Source: Kitasatospora sp. Root107
GTDB taxonomy: Bacteria; Actinomycetota; Actinomycetes; Streptomycetales; Streptomycetaceae
Direction: 5' to 3'
DNA: 64,000 nucleotides
Assembly: GCF_001424875.1 (NCBI RefSeq)
Contig: NZ_LMCT01000014.1
Coordinates: 8,431-72,430, forward strand
The notes under the pieces are model-generated. The model was not told the origin of the DNA. It made no database searches and was given only the letters and a program-made list of their open reading frames with translations. Of this stretch, positions 50,084-58,288 are shown piece after piece. Position 1 is the first letter of the stretch; each line of letters starts with the position of its first letter. The position numbers and the translations under genes are program-made.

Positions 50084-51810
50084 GCGTGTTGGGGGGCGCC
50101 GAGGTCGGCGTCGGCGCGGATGCGGATGTGAAGACGGAGACGGCCCGGGTGCGGGTGGTGGTGTTGACCGGCGCGCCGGGTGCGGGCAAGACCGAGGCCG
50201 GACGGCGTCTGGTCCGCCGCTACCAGGTCCCGGCCGCGCTGATCGACACCGACGCCGTCGCCGACGTCTACCCCTGGCAGGCCGACGAACGGCTCTACGC
50301 CGTGCTCGGGCGCAACCTGCGGGCCTGCCTGGACTCCTACCTGGAGTGGGGCGCACGGGTCGTGGTGCTGAGCGGCGTCATGCTGCCCGGCCGGACACTG
50401 GACCAGTTCGCCGACCTGCTCGCCGATCCCCGCCTGGAGTGGGTCTTCTACGGGCTGCGGGCGCGGCCCGAAGAGTTGGCCGCGCGGATCCTGGCCGACA
50501 CCAAGGTGCAGGAGGCGGACGGGCGGCTGTCCTGGAGCCACCTGGACGAGGAGGTCGCCACCGTGCCCGGCATTCGGCAGCTGGAGACCGGCGCCCTGAC
50601 GGCGGCTCAGGTGGTCGACCTGATCGCCGCGGCCGAGGCCGCCGACCTGCCACCGGGCGCCCTCACGGCGACCACACCACCCGGACCGCTGCCGGTGACG
50701 CCGACGGGCACGACGGGCACGACAGAGAACGCAGCGGCAGGCGCGCGGTCCGTGACACCGGTCAGCGCCGCGGACGCGCGGTCGGCGTGCGCGGACGCGC
50801 TCGGCCGGGCCGGCTTTCCGCCGCCCGTCGCCGAGCAGGCCGCCGCCGAGCTGGTCGCGGCCGAGACGGACGGCCAGCCCTCGCACGGCCTGCTTCGCGT
50901 CCCCGAGTACGTCGCCGCGGTGGCAGCGGGCGAGCTCTGCCCGACCGCCCGCCCCCGGGTTCACCGCACCGGCGAGCGCGCGGTGCTGGTGGACGGCGGC
51001 CGGGCGCCGGGCGTCCTGGTGCGCCGGCTGCTGGCCACCGAGCTGGGCCGCGCCGCGCAGGGCGGGCCGGTGGTGGTGGGACTGCGTGACTCCGGGCACC
51101 TGGGACGGCTGGCGCCGCTGGGCCGCGAGGTCGCCGGGCAGGGGCTGGTGCTGCTCGGCTTCGTCAACTTCTGCGGCGCGGGCCGCAAGGTCGCGCCGGC
51201 CGGCGGCACCGACGGCCGGTGGGCGACCAACCCGCTGCTGCTGGCCTGTCCGGCGCCGCCGGGCGCACCGCTGGTGCTGGACATGAGCACCAGCGCGGCC
51301 GCCGAGGGCGTCGTCCGCGCGGCACTGCTGGCCGGCACCGAAGTGCCGCCCGGCCTGCTGATCGGCACCGACGGAGCGCCCGTCACCGACCCCCGGCTGC
51401 TCTACACCGAGCCGCCGCGCGCCGCGCTGGCACCGCTGGGCGGTATCGCCGAGCACAAGGGCCACGCGCTGGCCGCCCTGGTCGAGACGCTGGCGGGCGC
51501 GGTGGCCGGCGCCGGGCACGCGGCCGCGCCGCAGGGGCCGGGTAACGGCGGCCTGTTCGTCGCCTTCCGGGTCGACGCGCTGGGACGCTCCGGTGCCGCG
51601 GTCGGCACGGCGGTCAGCGCCCTCGAGCAGCACCTGCTGGCCGGCCCCCGGCTGGACGACCAGCGGGCGCCGCGGCTGCCCGGCCGGGCGGTCCGCCCAC
51701 CGCACACTCCCGACCTGCTCACGCCGCCGACCGCACTGTGGCAGCGGATCCGGCAACTTGCCTCCACCGACCTGACGAAAGGGATCGCCCCATGTCCCAT
51801 CCCCTGCTGA
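50080..51810 (+). CDS. Fusion of P-loop kinase and Ldh2-type malate/lactate dehydrogenase
   Basis: A single 576-residue frame. Residues 1-200 form a P-loop kinase-like domain (VVVLTGAPGAGKTEAGRRLV at 26-45, later VVVLSGVMLPGRTLDQFADL). A Thr/Pro/Gly linker follows (PGPLPVTPTGTTGTT). From about residue 225 it is an Ldh2/YbiC-family NAD(P) dehydrogenase: TDGQPSHGLLRVPEY with the catalytic-type His, GLRDSGHLGRLAPLG, RWATNPLLLACPAP, LVLDMSTSAAAEGVV and GGIAEHKGHALAALVETLAG. Such a kinase-dehydrogenase fusion is unusual. A GTG at 50751 might allow the second domain to be made alone. Overlaps both neighbours. Confidence 0.78.
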   Translation: MSVLGGAEVGVGADADVKTETARVRVVVLTGAPGAGKTEAGRRLVRRYQVPAALIDTDAVADVYPWQADERLYAVLGRNLRACLDSYLEWGARVVVLSGVMLPGRTLDQFADLLADPRLEWVFYGLRARPEELAARILADTKVQEADGRLSWSHLDEEVATVPGIRQLETGALTAAQVVDLIAAAEAADLPPGALTATTPPGPLPVTPTGTTGTTENAAAGARSVTPVSAADARSACADALGRAGFPPPVAEQAAAELVAAETDGQPSHGLLRVPEYVAAVAAGELCPTARPRVHRTGERAVLVDGGRAPGVLVRRLLATELGRAAQGGPVVVGLRDSGHLGRLAPLGREVAGQGLVLLGFVNFCGAGRKVAPAGGTDGRWATNPLLLACPAPPGAPLVLDMSTSAAAEGVVRAALLAGTEVPPGLLIGTDGAPVTDPRLLYTEPPRAALAPLGGIAEHKGHALAALVETLAGAVAGAGHAAAPQGPGNGGLFVAFRVDALGRSGAAVGTAVSALEQHLLAGPRLDDQRAPRLPGRAVRPPHTPDLLTPPTALWQRIRQLASTDLTKGIAPCPIPC

Positions 51811-52571
51811 GCCCGGTCCCGAGCCTCGCCGAGGCGGTCGACGCGTCGTCCGGCCCGGCGCTCGGCCTCTTCCTGCTGAGCGGCAGCAGCCTGCTCGCCG
51901 AACTGTGCGGCACGCTCCCCCTGCAGTGGGTGGTGCTGGACATGGAGGCGTCGGCCATGTCCAAGCAGGACGCGCTGCACATGCTGCAGGCGCTCACCGG
52001 GTCGCCCTGCGTGCCGATCGTGCGCGTCCCCTACCTGAACCACCATCTGATCGAGCACGCGCTCGACCTGGGCGCTGCCGGCGTGATGGTCCCCAAGGTG
52101 GACACCCCGCAGGCTGCGGCGGCCGCCGCCGCGGCCTGCCGCTTCCCGCCGGAGGGGCAGCGCGGCATCAACCCGGTACGGGCGTCGGGCTATTTCGCCG
52201 ACGTCGCGGGCTATCTTTCGCGCGCCAACGCGCGGACCTCCTGCGTGGTGCAGATCGAGTCCGCACTGGCGGTCGAGAACGCCGACGCGATCGCGGCCAC
52301 CCCCGGTGTCGATGCGCTCTTCCTCGGGATGGGCGATCTGGCCTGCGCGCTCGGGCAGCCCGGGGTGATGACCGGTCCCGCGATGGACGCCGCCCGTGCC
52401 GCCGTACTGCGCGCCGCCCGCGCCCACGGCAAGCAGGCCGGGATCTTCGCCTACGCGCCGGAGCTGGCCCGCGCCTACGCCGCCGAGGGCTTCGAGCTGA
52501 TCGCCTTCGGGAACGAGGTCAAGCTGCTGCGCGACGCGATTCTCTCGGGCATCGACACGCTGGCCTCCTGA
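51792..52571 (+). CDS. HpcH/HpaI-family aldolase
   Basis: A 259-residue class II aldolase of the HpcH/HpaI/2-dehydro-3-deoxy-glucarate family, which cleaves or forms C-C bonds with pyruvate-type donors. Seen: WVVLDMEASAMSKQDALHML, PIVRVPYLNHHLIEHALDLG, GVMVPKVDTPQAA, a VVQIESALAVENAD metal-binding Glu segment and ALFLGMGDLACALG with its Asp. Start ATG at 51792 within the previous gene's end. With the Ldh2 domain it could make and reduce a 2-keto acid for the pathway. Last gene of the operon, followed by a strong palindrome. Confidence 0.86.
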   Translation: MSHPLLSPVPSLAEAVDASSGPALGLFLLSGSSLLAELCGTLPLQWVVLDMEASAMSKQDALHMLQALTGSPCVPIVRVPYLNHHLIEHALDLGAAGVMVPKVDTPQAAAAAAAACRFPPEGQRGINPVRASGYFADVAGYLSRANARTSCVVQIESALAVENADAIAATPGVDALFLGMGDLACALGQPGVMTGPAMDAARAAVLRAARAHGKQAGIFAYAPELARAYAAEGFELIAFGNEVKLLRDAILSGIDTLAS

Positions 52572-52584
52572 CAGCCGGACGCAG

Positions 52585-52628
52585 GATGGTCCCGCCCACG
52601 GTCCGGCCGGACCGTGGGCGGGACCATC
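52585..52628. terminator. Perfect 44-bp palindrome, bidirectional terminator
   Basis: GATGGTCCCGCCCACGGTCC and two more bases, followed directly by their reverse complement. It lies between the convergent aldolase and PaaK-like genes. Confidence 0.85.
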
Positions 52629-52658
52629 GGCGTTCCTCCAGTGGTCAGGTGCCCGGAC

Positions 52659-54029
52659 TCAGGCGCCCCGGACGGTGAACGGGTCGGCCGCGCGCGAGTC
52701 CGCCGTCAGCTGGACGTGCAGCTCGCACGCGCCGGCCTCGGCCAGCTCGCGCAGCTCGGGCGAACTCTGCAGGACGACGCCGCGCACCCGCTCACGCAAC
52801 TCCTCGGCCTGGCGCGGGAACAGGTGTGGGGCGAACGCGGTGACAGCCGTCAGCTCCAACCGGGCCGACGCCTCGGGCGTCGCCGGATGGAACTCCGCCC
52901 TGGCACGCGGGGCCGACCCGGGCAACACGTCGTAGGGGGCGATGGCGGCGTGCATCGGCCCGCGCTGCAACTCCGGCAACGACTCCAGCGCTCCCCGCAG
53001 GGCGATCGGACGGAACGCCGGCAGCCGGGCGCCGGCGTGCTCGACCAGTGGGACGTGCGCGCGCCGGCCGACCAGCATGACGGACACCTCGCCGGGCTCG
53101 CACGGGCTCTCGAACACCTCGACCAGATCGCCGGTGTCGTACCGGATGAAGGGCTGGTACTGCGAGAACGGGAACAGCTCGGTGAGCACCAGCCGTCCCA
53201 CACCGGAGGTCAGCGACTGTTCGCCGTCCAGCGAGACGACCTGCGGCACGACGTGGACGTCGAAGTGGAAGAGGCCGCAGCGCTCGCAGCGGGTGGCTCC
53301 GCCCACCACCTCCGAGAGGCTGTAGCGGTGCACGATCCGCGCGTCGGGGAAGCAGCCGGCCAGGAAGTCGCGGTGCCCGTCGGTCAGGTAGTCGGCCAGC
53401 GCGGTGACGGTGCGCGGGCGCAGCCGCTCCAGCAGTCCGGCCGCCTGGACCGCGTGTGCCAGCACGACCAGGTCGTCCGGGGTGCCGCTGAGCTGGATCA
53501 GCGGATCGACGAGATCCGGGAAGAGCTGGGGGCGGCGCAGCAGGCCGAGCGCCTTGACCAGGTCGCGCTCCGACAGCAGGCCGAGCGTCACGCTGCGCTC
53601 CACCGCCAACGCGCCGATGGAGTTGCCGTGATGGCGCTTGGAGATGGTGGACAGGTGCACGATGGGCCGTGCCTCGTTCGTCCGCTCACGGGCCCGGGCG
53701 TTGAGGTCCGACAGCAGCGCGGCGAGCTCCTGGATCTCCTCGGCGCTGCGGTAGCGGGTGAACGGGTGGCCGGTGGTGCCGCTGCTGTGCATCAGGACGG
53801 ACGGCGTGCGGTCCGGGTGCCCGACCACCGACATCCCGCCCGCCGGCTCGTACTTTCCGACGACGGGCAGTGCGGCCAACTCGGCCACCGTGCTGACGGC
53901 CGTCGCCTGCGGGCGGTCGGCCCACAGCTCGCGGTAGTACGGAATCGCGTGGGCGTGCTCGATCGTGCCCGGCACCAGCTTGTTGCGTATGCGGGTCTTG
54001 GGGCCCACCACCGCTTCGATTATCGACAT
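52659..54029 (-). CDS. Second PaaK-like adenylate-forming enzyme
   Basis: A 456-residue PaaK/CapK-type enzyme. ATP loop VLMHSSGTTGHPFTRY, middle VHRYSLSEVVGGATRCERCG with an unusual Cys pair, PFIRYDTGDLVEVFE (the Y-D-T-G-D motif), and a C-terminal domain with VGRRAHVPLVEHAG. Better conserved than the enzyme at 47152. The ATG at 54029 is just upstream of the TGACAA/TTGACA words, and the gene is divergent from the JmjC-like gene, so the two share a promoter region. Likely activates an acid building block of the cluster. Confidence 0.82.
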   Translation of the reverse strand: MSIIEAVVGPKTRIRNKLVPGTIEHAHAIPYYRELWADRPQATAVSTVAELAALPVVGKYEPAGGMSVVGHPDRTPSVLMHSSGTTGHPFTRYRSAEEIQELAALLSDLNARARERTNEARPIVHLSTISKRHHGNSIGALAVERSVTLGLLSERDLVKALGLLRRPQLFPDLVDPLIQLSGTPDDLVVLAHAVQAAGLLERLRPRTVTALADYLTDGHRDFLAGCFPDARIVHRYSLSEVVGGATRCERCGLFHFDVHVVPQVVSLDGEQSLTSGVGRLVLTELFPFSQYQPFIRYDTGDLVEVFESPCEPGEVSVMLVGRRAHVPLVEHAGARLPAFRPIALRGALESLPELQRGPMHAAIAPYDVLPGSAPRARAEFHPATPEASARLELTAVTAFAPHLFPRQAEELRERVRGVVLQSSPELRELAEAGACELHVQLTADSRAADPFTVRGA

Positions 54030-54100
54030 ATGACAATCTTGACAGACCTCACAATGGGGAGTCAATATTAGTTACTATCACTTGTTGTATCCTTTCTCGC
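54030..54100. promoter_or_regulatory. AT-rich divergent promoter region
   Basis: Contains TGACAATCTTGACAG (54031-54045), GAGTCA (54059-54064) and an AT-rich ATTAGTTACTATC stretch. Serves the PaaK-like gene leftward and the JmjC-like gene rightward. TGACAA-N-CTTGAC recurs at 39083. Confidence 0.45.
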
Positions 54101-55084
54101 ATGCTGAATGGGGACCACGTGGCGACCTCGACTCCGAGCGGACTGGCCGAACTGATCGACGACGCGCAGCCCTTCCTCCGGGACCACTGGCGCCGCCGGC
54201 CCGCCGTGCTGCGCTCCGGCCCCCTGCCCACCGGATCCCTCACCCTGGACGAGGCGGACGCCGCACTCAGCGCGGGCGCACTGCACTCCCCCTACGTGGA
54301 GATGGTGCGCACCGACCGGATCATCCCTCGCGAGGCGTACTGCACCAGTCGCACCGTCAACCGGGTCGACTACCCCGGCTACGCCGACGCCACCCGGATC
54401 CGCGCGCTGCTGCAAGCCGGAACCACTCTGGTGCTGCGCTGCGTCGAGCAATGGCACGCCGGCACCGCGGAGTTCACCCACCGACTGGGCGAGGACCTGG
54501 GTCGCAAGGTGGAGGCGTTCTTCTTCGTCACCCCGCCCGGCGCCCAGGGTCTGCGCCTGCACCGGGACGACGCGGACGTCTTCGTGGTCCAGCTGAACGG
54601 CAGCAAGCAGTGGTACGTCCACCAGGGACCCGACGCCCCCGAGTGGCGCCCGGGCCCGGCTTCCGACAGCGAACCGCCGGTGGCGTCACCGCTGTTGCGG
54701 GCCGGCGAAGTGCTCTACATCCCGCGCGGCTTCGCGCACTACGCCACTGGCGACAGCGGACTTTCGGTACACCTGTCGCTCACCGTCCGGGACATCGCCA
54801 CCACGGACCTCCAACGGGCCGCCCAGCAGCTGCTGTTCGACGCCGCACCGGCCAACCGGCGACCACTGGACGACGGCTCTCTGCTCGCCGACGCCCGCGC
54901 CATGCTCGATCAACTCACCGTCCGGCTCCCGACGTTGACTCCTGATCAGCTACTCACCGCCGCACGCACCGCACAGCGCGCCGAGGCCCTGACACAGCGC
55001 TCCCCCGGCCTGACCGCTCTCGCCGACTCCCTTGAAACGTCCCCGCACGAGGCCGGGGCCGACTCCGGTCACGGTGGCTCGTAG
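54101..55084 (+). CDS. JmjC/cupin_4-like Fe(II)/2-oxoglutarate oxygenase
   Basis: A 327-residue protein with a cupin_4/ROXA-type core: RDHWRRRPAVLRSG near the N-terminus, GLRLHRDDADVFVVQLNGSK with the H-x-D iron ligands and QWYVHQG, then LYIPRGFAHYATGDSGLSVH with the distal His. Relatives hydroxylate ribosomal proteins or RiPP substrates. The C-terminal helices resemble a dimerisation region. A role in peptide hydroxylation within the cluster is plausible. No clear ribosome site; the ATG at 54101 may be near the transcript start. Confidence 0.8.
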   Translation: MLNGDHVATSTPSGLAELIDDAQPFLRDHWRRRPAVLRSGPLPTGSLTLDEADAALSAGALHSPYVEMVRTDRIIPREAYCTSRTVNRVDYPGYADATRIRALLQAGTTLVLRCVEQWHAGTAEFTHRLGEDLGRKVEAFFFVTPPGAQGLRLHRDDADVFVVQLNGSKQWYVHQGPDAPEWRPGPASDSEPPVASPLLRAGEVLYIPRGFAHYATGDSGLSVHLSLTVRDIATTDLQRAAQQLLFDAAPANRRPLDDGSLLADARAMLDQLTVRLPTLTPDQLLTAARTAQRAEALTQRSPGLTALADSLETSPHEAGADSGHGGS

Positions 55085-55205
55085 CACCCGGCCCGTGGCC
55101 CCGACCTGGGCTTCCCGTCATGGGCGGGTCGGGCGCGGCTCCGCCACTAGAATAGAGATCCCTGTGATACCCCACAGCTTCACCGAGAGGACGGTCTCCG
55201 GTCCT

Positions 55206-56912
55206 ATGCGCTGGTCCCAGCTGTACGTGCCCACTCTCCGCGAGGACCCGGCTGACGCGGATGCGGTGAGCCACCGCCTGCTGGTGAGAGGAGGGTTCGT
55301 CCGGCAACTCATGGCCGGTCACTACTCCCTGCTGCCGCTGGCCGTGCGCGTCCGAGCCAAGATCGTGGACATCATCCGCGAGGAGATGACCGCGATCGGC
55401 GCCCAGGAGTTCATCCTGCCCGCCATGCATCCGGCCGAGATCTGGCAGCGCAGTGGCCGCTGGGAGGTGATGGGTGAGGAGATGTTCCGGCTCAAGGACC
55501 GCAAGGGTGCGGACCTGGCGCTCGGCATGACCCACGAGGAGATCTTCACCGTCCTGTCGCAGGAGCTCAAGTCGTACCGGGACCTGCCGCAGATGTGGTA
55601 CCAGTTCCAGACCAAGTTCCGCGACGAGGCCCGCCCGAAGAGCGGCCTGCTGCGGGTACGCGAGTTCACGATGAAGGACTCGTACAGCTTCGACATCGAG
55701 ACCGATGGCCTCGACCGTTCCTTCGACCTGCACAAGGCCGCCTACGAGCGGATCTTCGCCCGCCTGGGCCTGCCCGCGATCCCGGTGCAGGCGTCCAGCG
55801 GCAGCATGGGCGGCAGCGCGTCGGTGGAGTTCATGAGCCCTTCGACTGCCGGCGAGGACCTGGTGGTCCGCTGCCCGGGCTGCGACTACGCGGCGAACAC
55901 CGAGAAGGCGACCTCCGCCCTGCCCGCTGCGGTCGACGGCCCTGGCCTGGAGGCCCCGGAGCGGTTCGACACCCCGAACGCGCGCACGATCGAGGAGCTG
56001 TCCGTCCAGCACGGCGTGCCGGCCGAGCGGCAGATCAAGACGCTGCTGTACGTGGTCGACGACCAGCTGACCCTCGTCCTGATCCGCGGCGACCACAGCC
56101 TGGTCGAGCAGAAGCTCATCGACACCCTCGCCGCCACTGCCATCCGCCCGGCCACCCCCGAGGAGATCAAGGCGGCGCTCAGCGCCTCCCCCGGCAGCCT
56201 GGGCGCGATCGGCGTCACCGAGCTGCCCGTCCTCGCGGACGAGGCCCTGCGCGGCCGTACCGACATGACCACCGGAGCCAACACCGACGGCGTCCACCTG
56301 CGCGGGGTATCGGTCGAGCGGGACATCGCAGTGGGCCGTTGGGCGGACCTGCGCGAGGTGAAGGCCGGCGAGCCCTGCCCCCAGTGCGGTACGCCGCTGG
56401 AGGTCGTGGTCACGATCGAGGTGGGCCACATCTTCAAGCTCGGCCGCAAGTACACCGAGGTCCTCGGCGTCTCCGTGCTCGGTCGGGACGGCGAGCGCGT
56501 CACCCCGATCATGGGCAGCTACGGGATCGGCGTGGAGCGGGCGTTGGCCTCCATCGTGGAGACGCACCACGACGACAAGGGCATCATCTGGCCGATCGCG
56601 GTGGCCCCCTTCGAGGTGGCCGTCGTCGTTCTCGGCAACAACGACGAGAAGGTGACCGAGGCTGCCGAGACGCTGTACCGGCAGCTGCAGGACGAGCGGG
56701 TCGACGTGCTCCTGGACGACCGTAACGAGCGGCCCGGGGTGAAGTTCCGCGACGTCGAACTGATCGGCATCCCGTACCGGATCACGGTCGGCGCCCGCGG
56801 GCTGGCCGACGGCACGGTCGAGGTCACCAGCCGGGCCACCGGCGAGACCCAGGCCGTTCCGGTGGGCGAGGCCGTGGAACACCTCCGCAAGCTGGTGACA
56901 GCCGGGGCGTGA
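55206..56912 (+). CDS. proS: Prolyl-tRNA synthetase, complete (bacterial type with editing insert)
   Basis: A 568-residue ProRS. Motif 1 and 2 regions (GAQEFILPAMHPAEIW, MTHEEIFTVL, QTKFRDEARPKSGLLRVREF, MKDSYSFD), a YbaK-like editing insert (about 230-400, with ERQIKTLLYVVDDQLTLVLI), motif 3 IMGSYGIGVERALAS and an anticodon domain with VLLDDRNERPGVKFRDVELIG. All synthetase motifs look intact. Its opening MRWSQLYVPTLREDPADADA differs from the streptomycete housekeeping ProRS as I remember it, and it sits at the cluster edge. It may be a second, resistance-type or pathway copy, but could be the only ProRS. Confidence 0.9.
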   Translation: MRWSQLYVPTLREDPADADAVSHRLLVRGGFVRQLMAGHYSLLPLAVRVRAKIVDIIREEMTAIGAQEFILPAMHPAEIWQRSGRWEVMGEEMFRLKDRKGADLALGMTHEEIFTVLSQELKSYRDLPQMWYQFQTKFRDEARPKSGLLRVREFTMKDSYSFDIETDGLDRSFDLHKAAYERIFARLGLPAIPVQASSGSMGGSASVEFMSPSTAGEDLVVRCPGCDYAANTEKATSALPAAVDGPGLEAPERFDTPNARTIEELSVQHGVPAERQIKTLLYVVDDQLTLVLIRGDHSLVEQKLIDTLAATAIRPATPEEIKAALSASPGSLGAIGVTELPVLADEALRGRTDMTTGANTDGVHLRGVSVERDIAVGRWADLREVKAGEPCPQCGTPLEVVVTIEVGHIFKLGRKYTEVLGVSVLGRDGERVTPIMGSYGIGVERALASIVETHHDDKGIIWPIAVAPFEVAVVVLGNNDEKVTEAAETLYRQLQDERVDVLLDDRNERPGVKFRDVELIGIPYRITVGARGLADGTVEVTSRATGETQAVPVGEAVEHLRKLVTAGA

Positions 56913-57133
56913 GGTACCGGATCCTCAGCTGCGCGTCTGGGTCTCGTACTGACCCAGGCGCGCAGCTTCGCTTCCGGGCCGTCTCGCGCGCGGGGCTTCG
57001 GCGTAGTCGCATGATGCCCGGTCTGTGATCACCGGGGGCCGAGGGGGCGACGGACGTCGCGGGCGTTGCGGCGGAGGCCGGCTGCGATGTTGTTCTCTCC
57101 GGCTGCCTGCGTGATCGGATATCGTCCGCGGTC

Positions 57134-57721
57134 ATGGGTGAACTGATAGTGATCAGGCACGGCCAGACCGAGTGGAGCCTTTCCGGCCAGCACGCGGGAC
57201 GGACCGACGTTCCACTGACCGACGCAGGTGAGGCGGCCGCCAAGGCGCTCGCCCCCAGGCTGGCCCGGCGCGAACTGGTCGCCGTGTTCAGCAGTCCGCT
57301 GAGCCGGGCCATGCGGACCGCCGAACTGGCGGGCCTGACCGGCGTCAGGCCCGATCCAGACCTGGTCGAATGGGACTACGGCGGCTACGAGGGCCTGACC
57401 GCGGCGCAGATCCAGGAGACGAGGCCGGGCTGGGACCTGTGGCGGGACGGCGTCGTTCCCGGTGACGCGGCCCATCCCGGCGAGGAGCTCCAGCAGGTGG
57501 CCGCGCGCACGGACGCGGTGCTGGGCCGGGTCCGGCCGCTGCTCGACGAGGGCGATGTCGCCGTCGTCGCCCACGGCCACCTGGCGCGCCTGCTCACCGT
57601 GCGCTGGCTCGGCCTCGACGCATCCGCCGGCCGACTGCTCGGCCACCCGCACCCCGGCACCCTCAGCTTCCTGGCCACCGAGGACGGACAGCCCGTCATC
57701 TCCGCCTGGAACGTGCCGTAG
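57134..57721 (+). CDS. Histidine phosphatase (phosphoglycerate mutase-like)
   Basis: A 195-residue phosphohistidine-type phosphatase: IVIRHGQTEWSLSGQHAGRT with catalytic RHG, FSSPLSRAMRTAELAG, WDYGGYEGLT and VVAHGHLARLL with the second His. Cytosolic; acts on small phosphorylated metabolites in relatives. It is a monocistronic gene 221 bases after proS and may be outside the cluster. An AGGTGAGGCGG-type stretch is not a site; no strong ribosome site was seen. Confidence 0.85.
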   Translation: MGELIVIRHGQTEWSLSGQHAGRTDVPLTDAGEAAAKALAPRLARRELVAVFSSPLSRAMRTAELAGLTGVRPDPDLVEWDYGGYEGLTAAQIQETRPGWDLWRDGVVPGDAAHPGEELQQVAARTDAVLGRVRPLLDEGDVAVVAHGHLARLLTVRWLGLDASAGRLLGHPHPGTLSFLATEDGQPVISAWNVP

Positions 57722-57818
57722 CGACGGCTGACTTGGCAGTGCCGGTCACGAAGCGGGATTCGGCGAAGTAGCAGGCCGCCGGGTTCGTGACGATCTGTCA
57801 ACCCGTGACCCGCGCGGA

Positions 57819-58135
57819 GTGCACCATGCCCTCGTCGCGATCCTGGCGCTGACCGCTTGCGCGGTGCTGGCCGGCGCGACGTCGCTGCCGGCGGCTGGCG
57901 TGGATCGCCGACGCCCCGGCGCACGTGCTGGAACAAGTGGGCGTGCGCGTCGACCCGCTGACCCCGCGTCGGAACCTGCTGTTCCCCCACGCCCCGAGCG
58001 ATGGCCACCTGGCGCAACCTCACCATCGGCGCCCTCCGCCTCGCAGGCGTCCGCGGCATCGCCACCGGTCTGCCGCGACAGGCTCCTCGCCCCCATGCGC
58101 GCGATCCCGCGGTTTTCGCGGTCATCGTCAGTTGA
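57819..58135 (+). mobile_element. ISAs1-family transposase remnant
   Basis: Two broken pieces of an ISAs1/H-repeat transposase. The first reads HHALVAILALTACAVLAGAT and, in another frame, WIADAPAHVLEQVGVRVDPL. After a deletion of most of the DDE core, the C-terminus reads [20 protein letters not shown] and ends [12 protein letters not shown] at 58135. No terminal repeats could be recognised. It marks the right border of the cluster region and past mobility there. Confidence 0.65.
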
Positions 58136-58147
58136 GCATCCCATCCT

Positions 58148-58196
58148 TGACCAGCCCCCTTGACTCGCCAGGTTCACTCAGTCACAATCGTTGTCA
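58148..58196. promoter_or_regulatory. Cluster-type promoter boxes upstream of cupin-like gene
   Basis: TGAC at 58148 and TGACTCG at 58161, 13 bases apart, plus ACAATCGTTGTCA ending at 58196. The arrangement matches the box found upstream of the biosynthetic genes and suggests the gene at 58289 is under the same control. Confidence 0.4.
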
Positions 58197-58288
58197 GTAT
58201 TAACCGGCAATGATTAGTCGCCACACATTCCCATGGTCGATTTTCCAGGGATCGACCATGATGAACCGGCTCAACCGGAGGGATCGCC

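Noticed and set aside
31023-56912. Lanthipeptide or PEARL-type cluster
   Set aside because: No LanB/LanC/LanM or PEARL-like dehydratase gene is visible; the only core RiPP enzymes seen are YcaO and TfuA.
31023-56912. NRPS or polyketide pathway
   Set aside because: No condensation, ketosynthase or carrier-protein domain was found despite two adenylate-forming enzymes.
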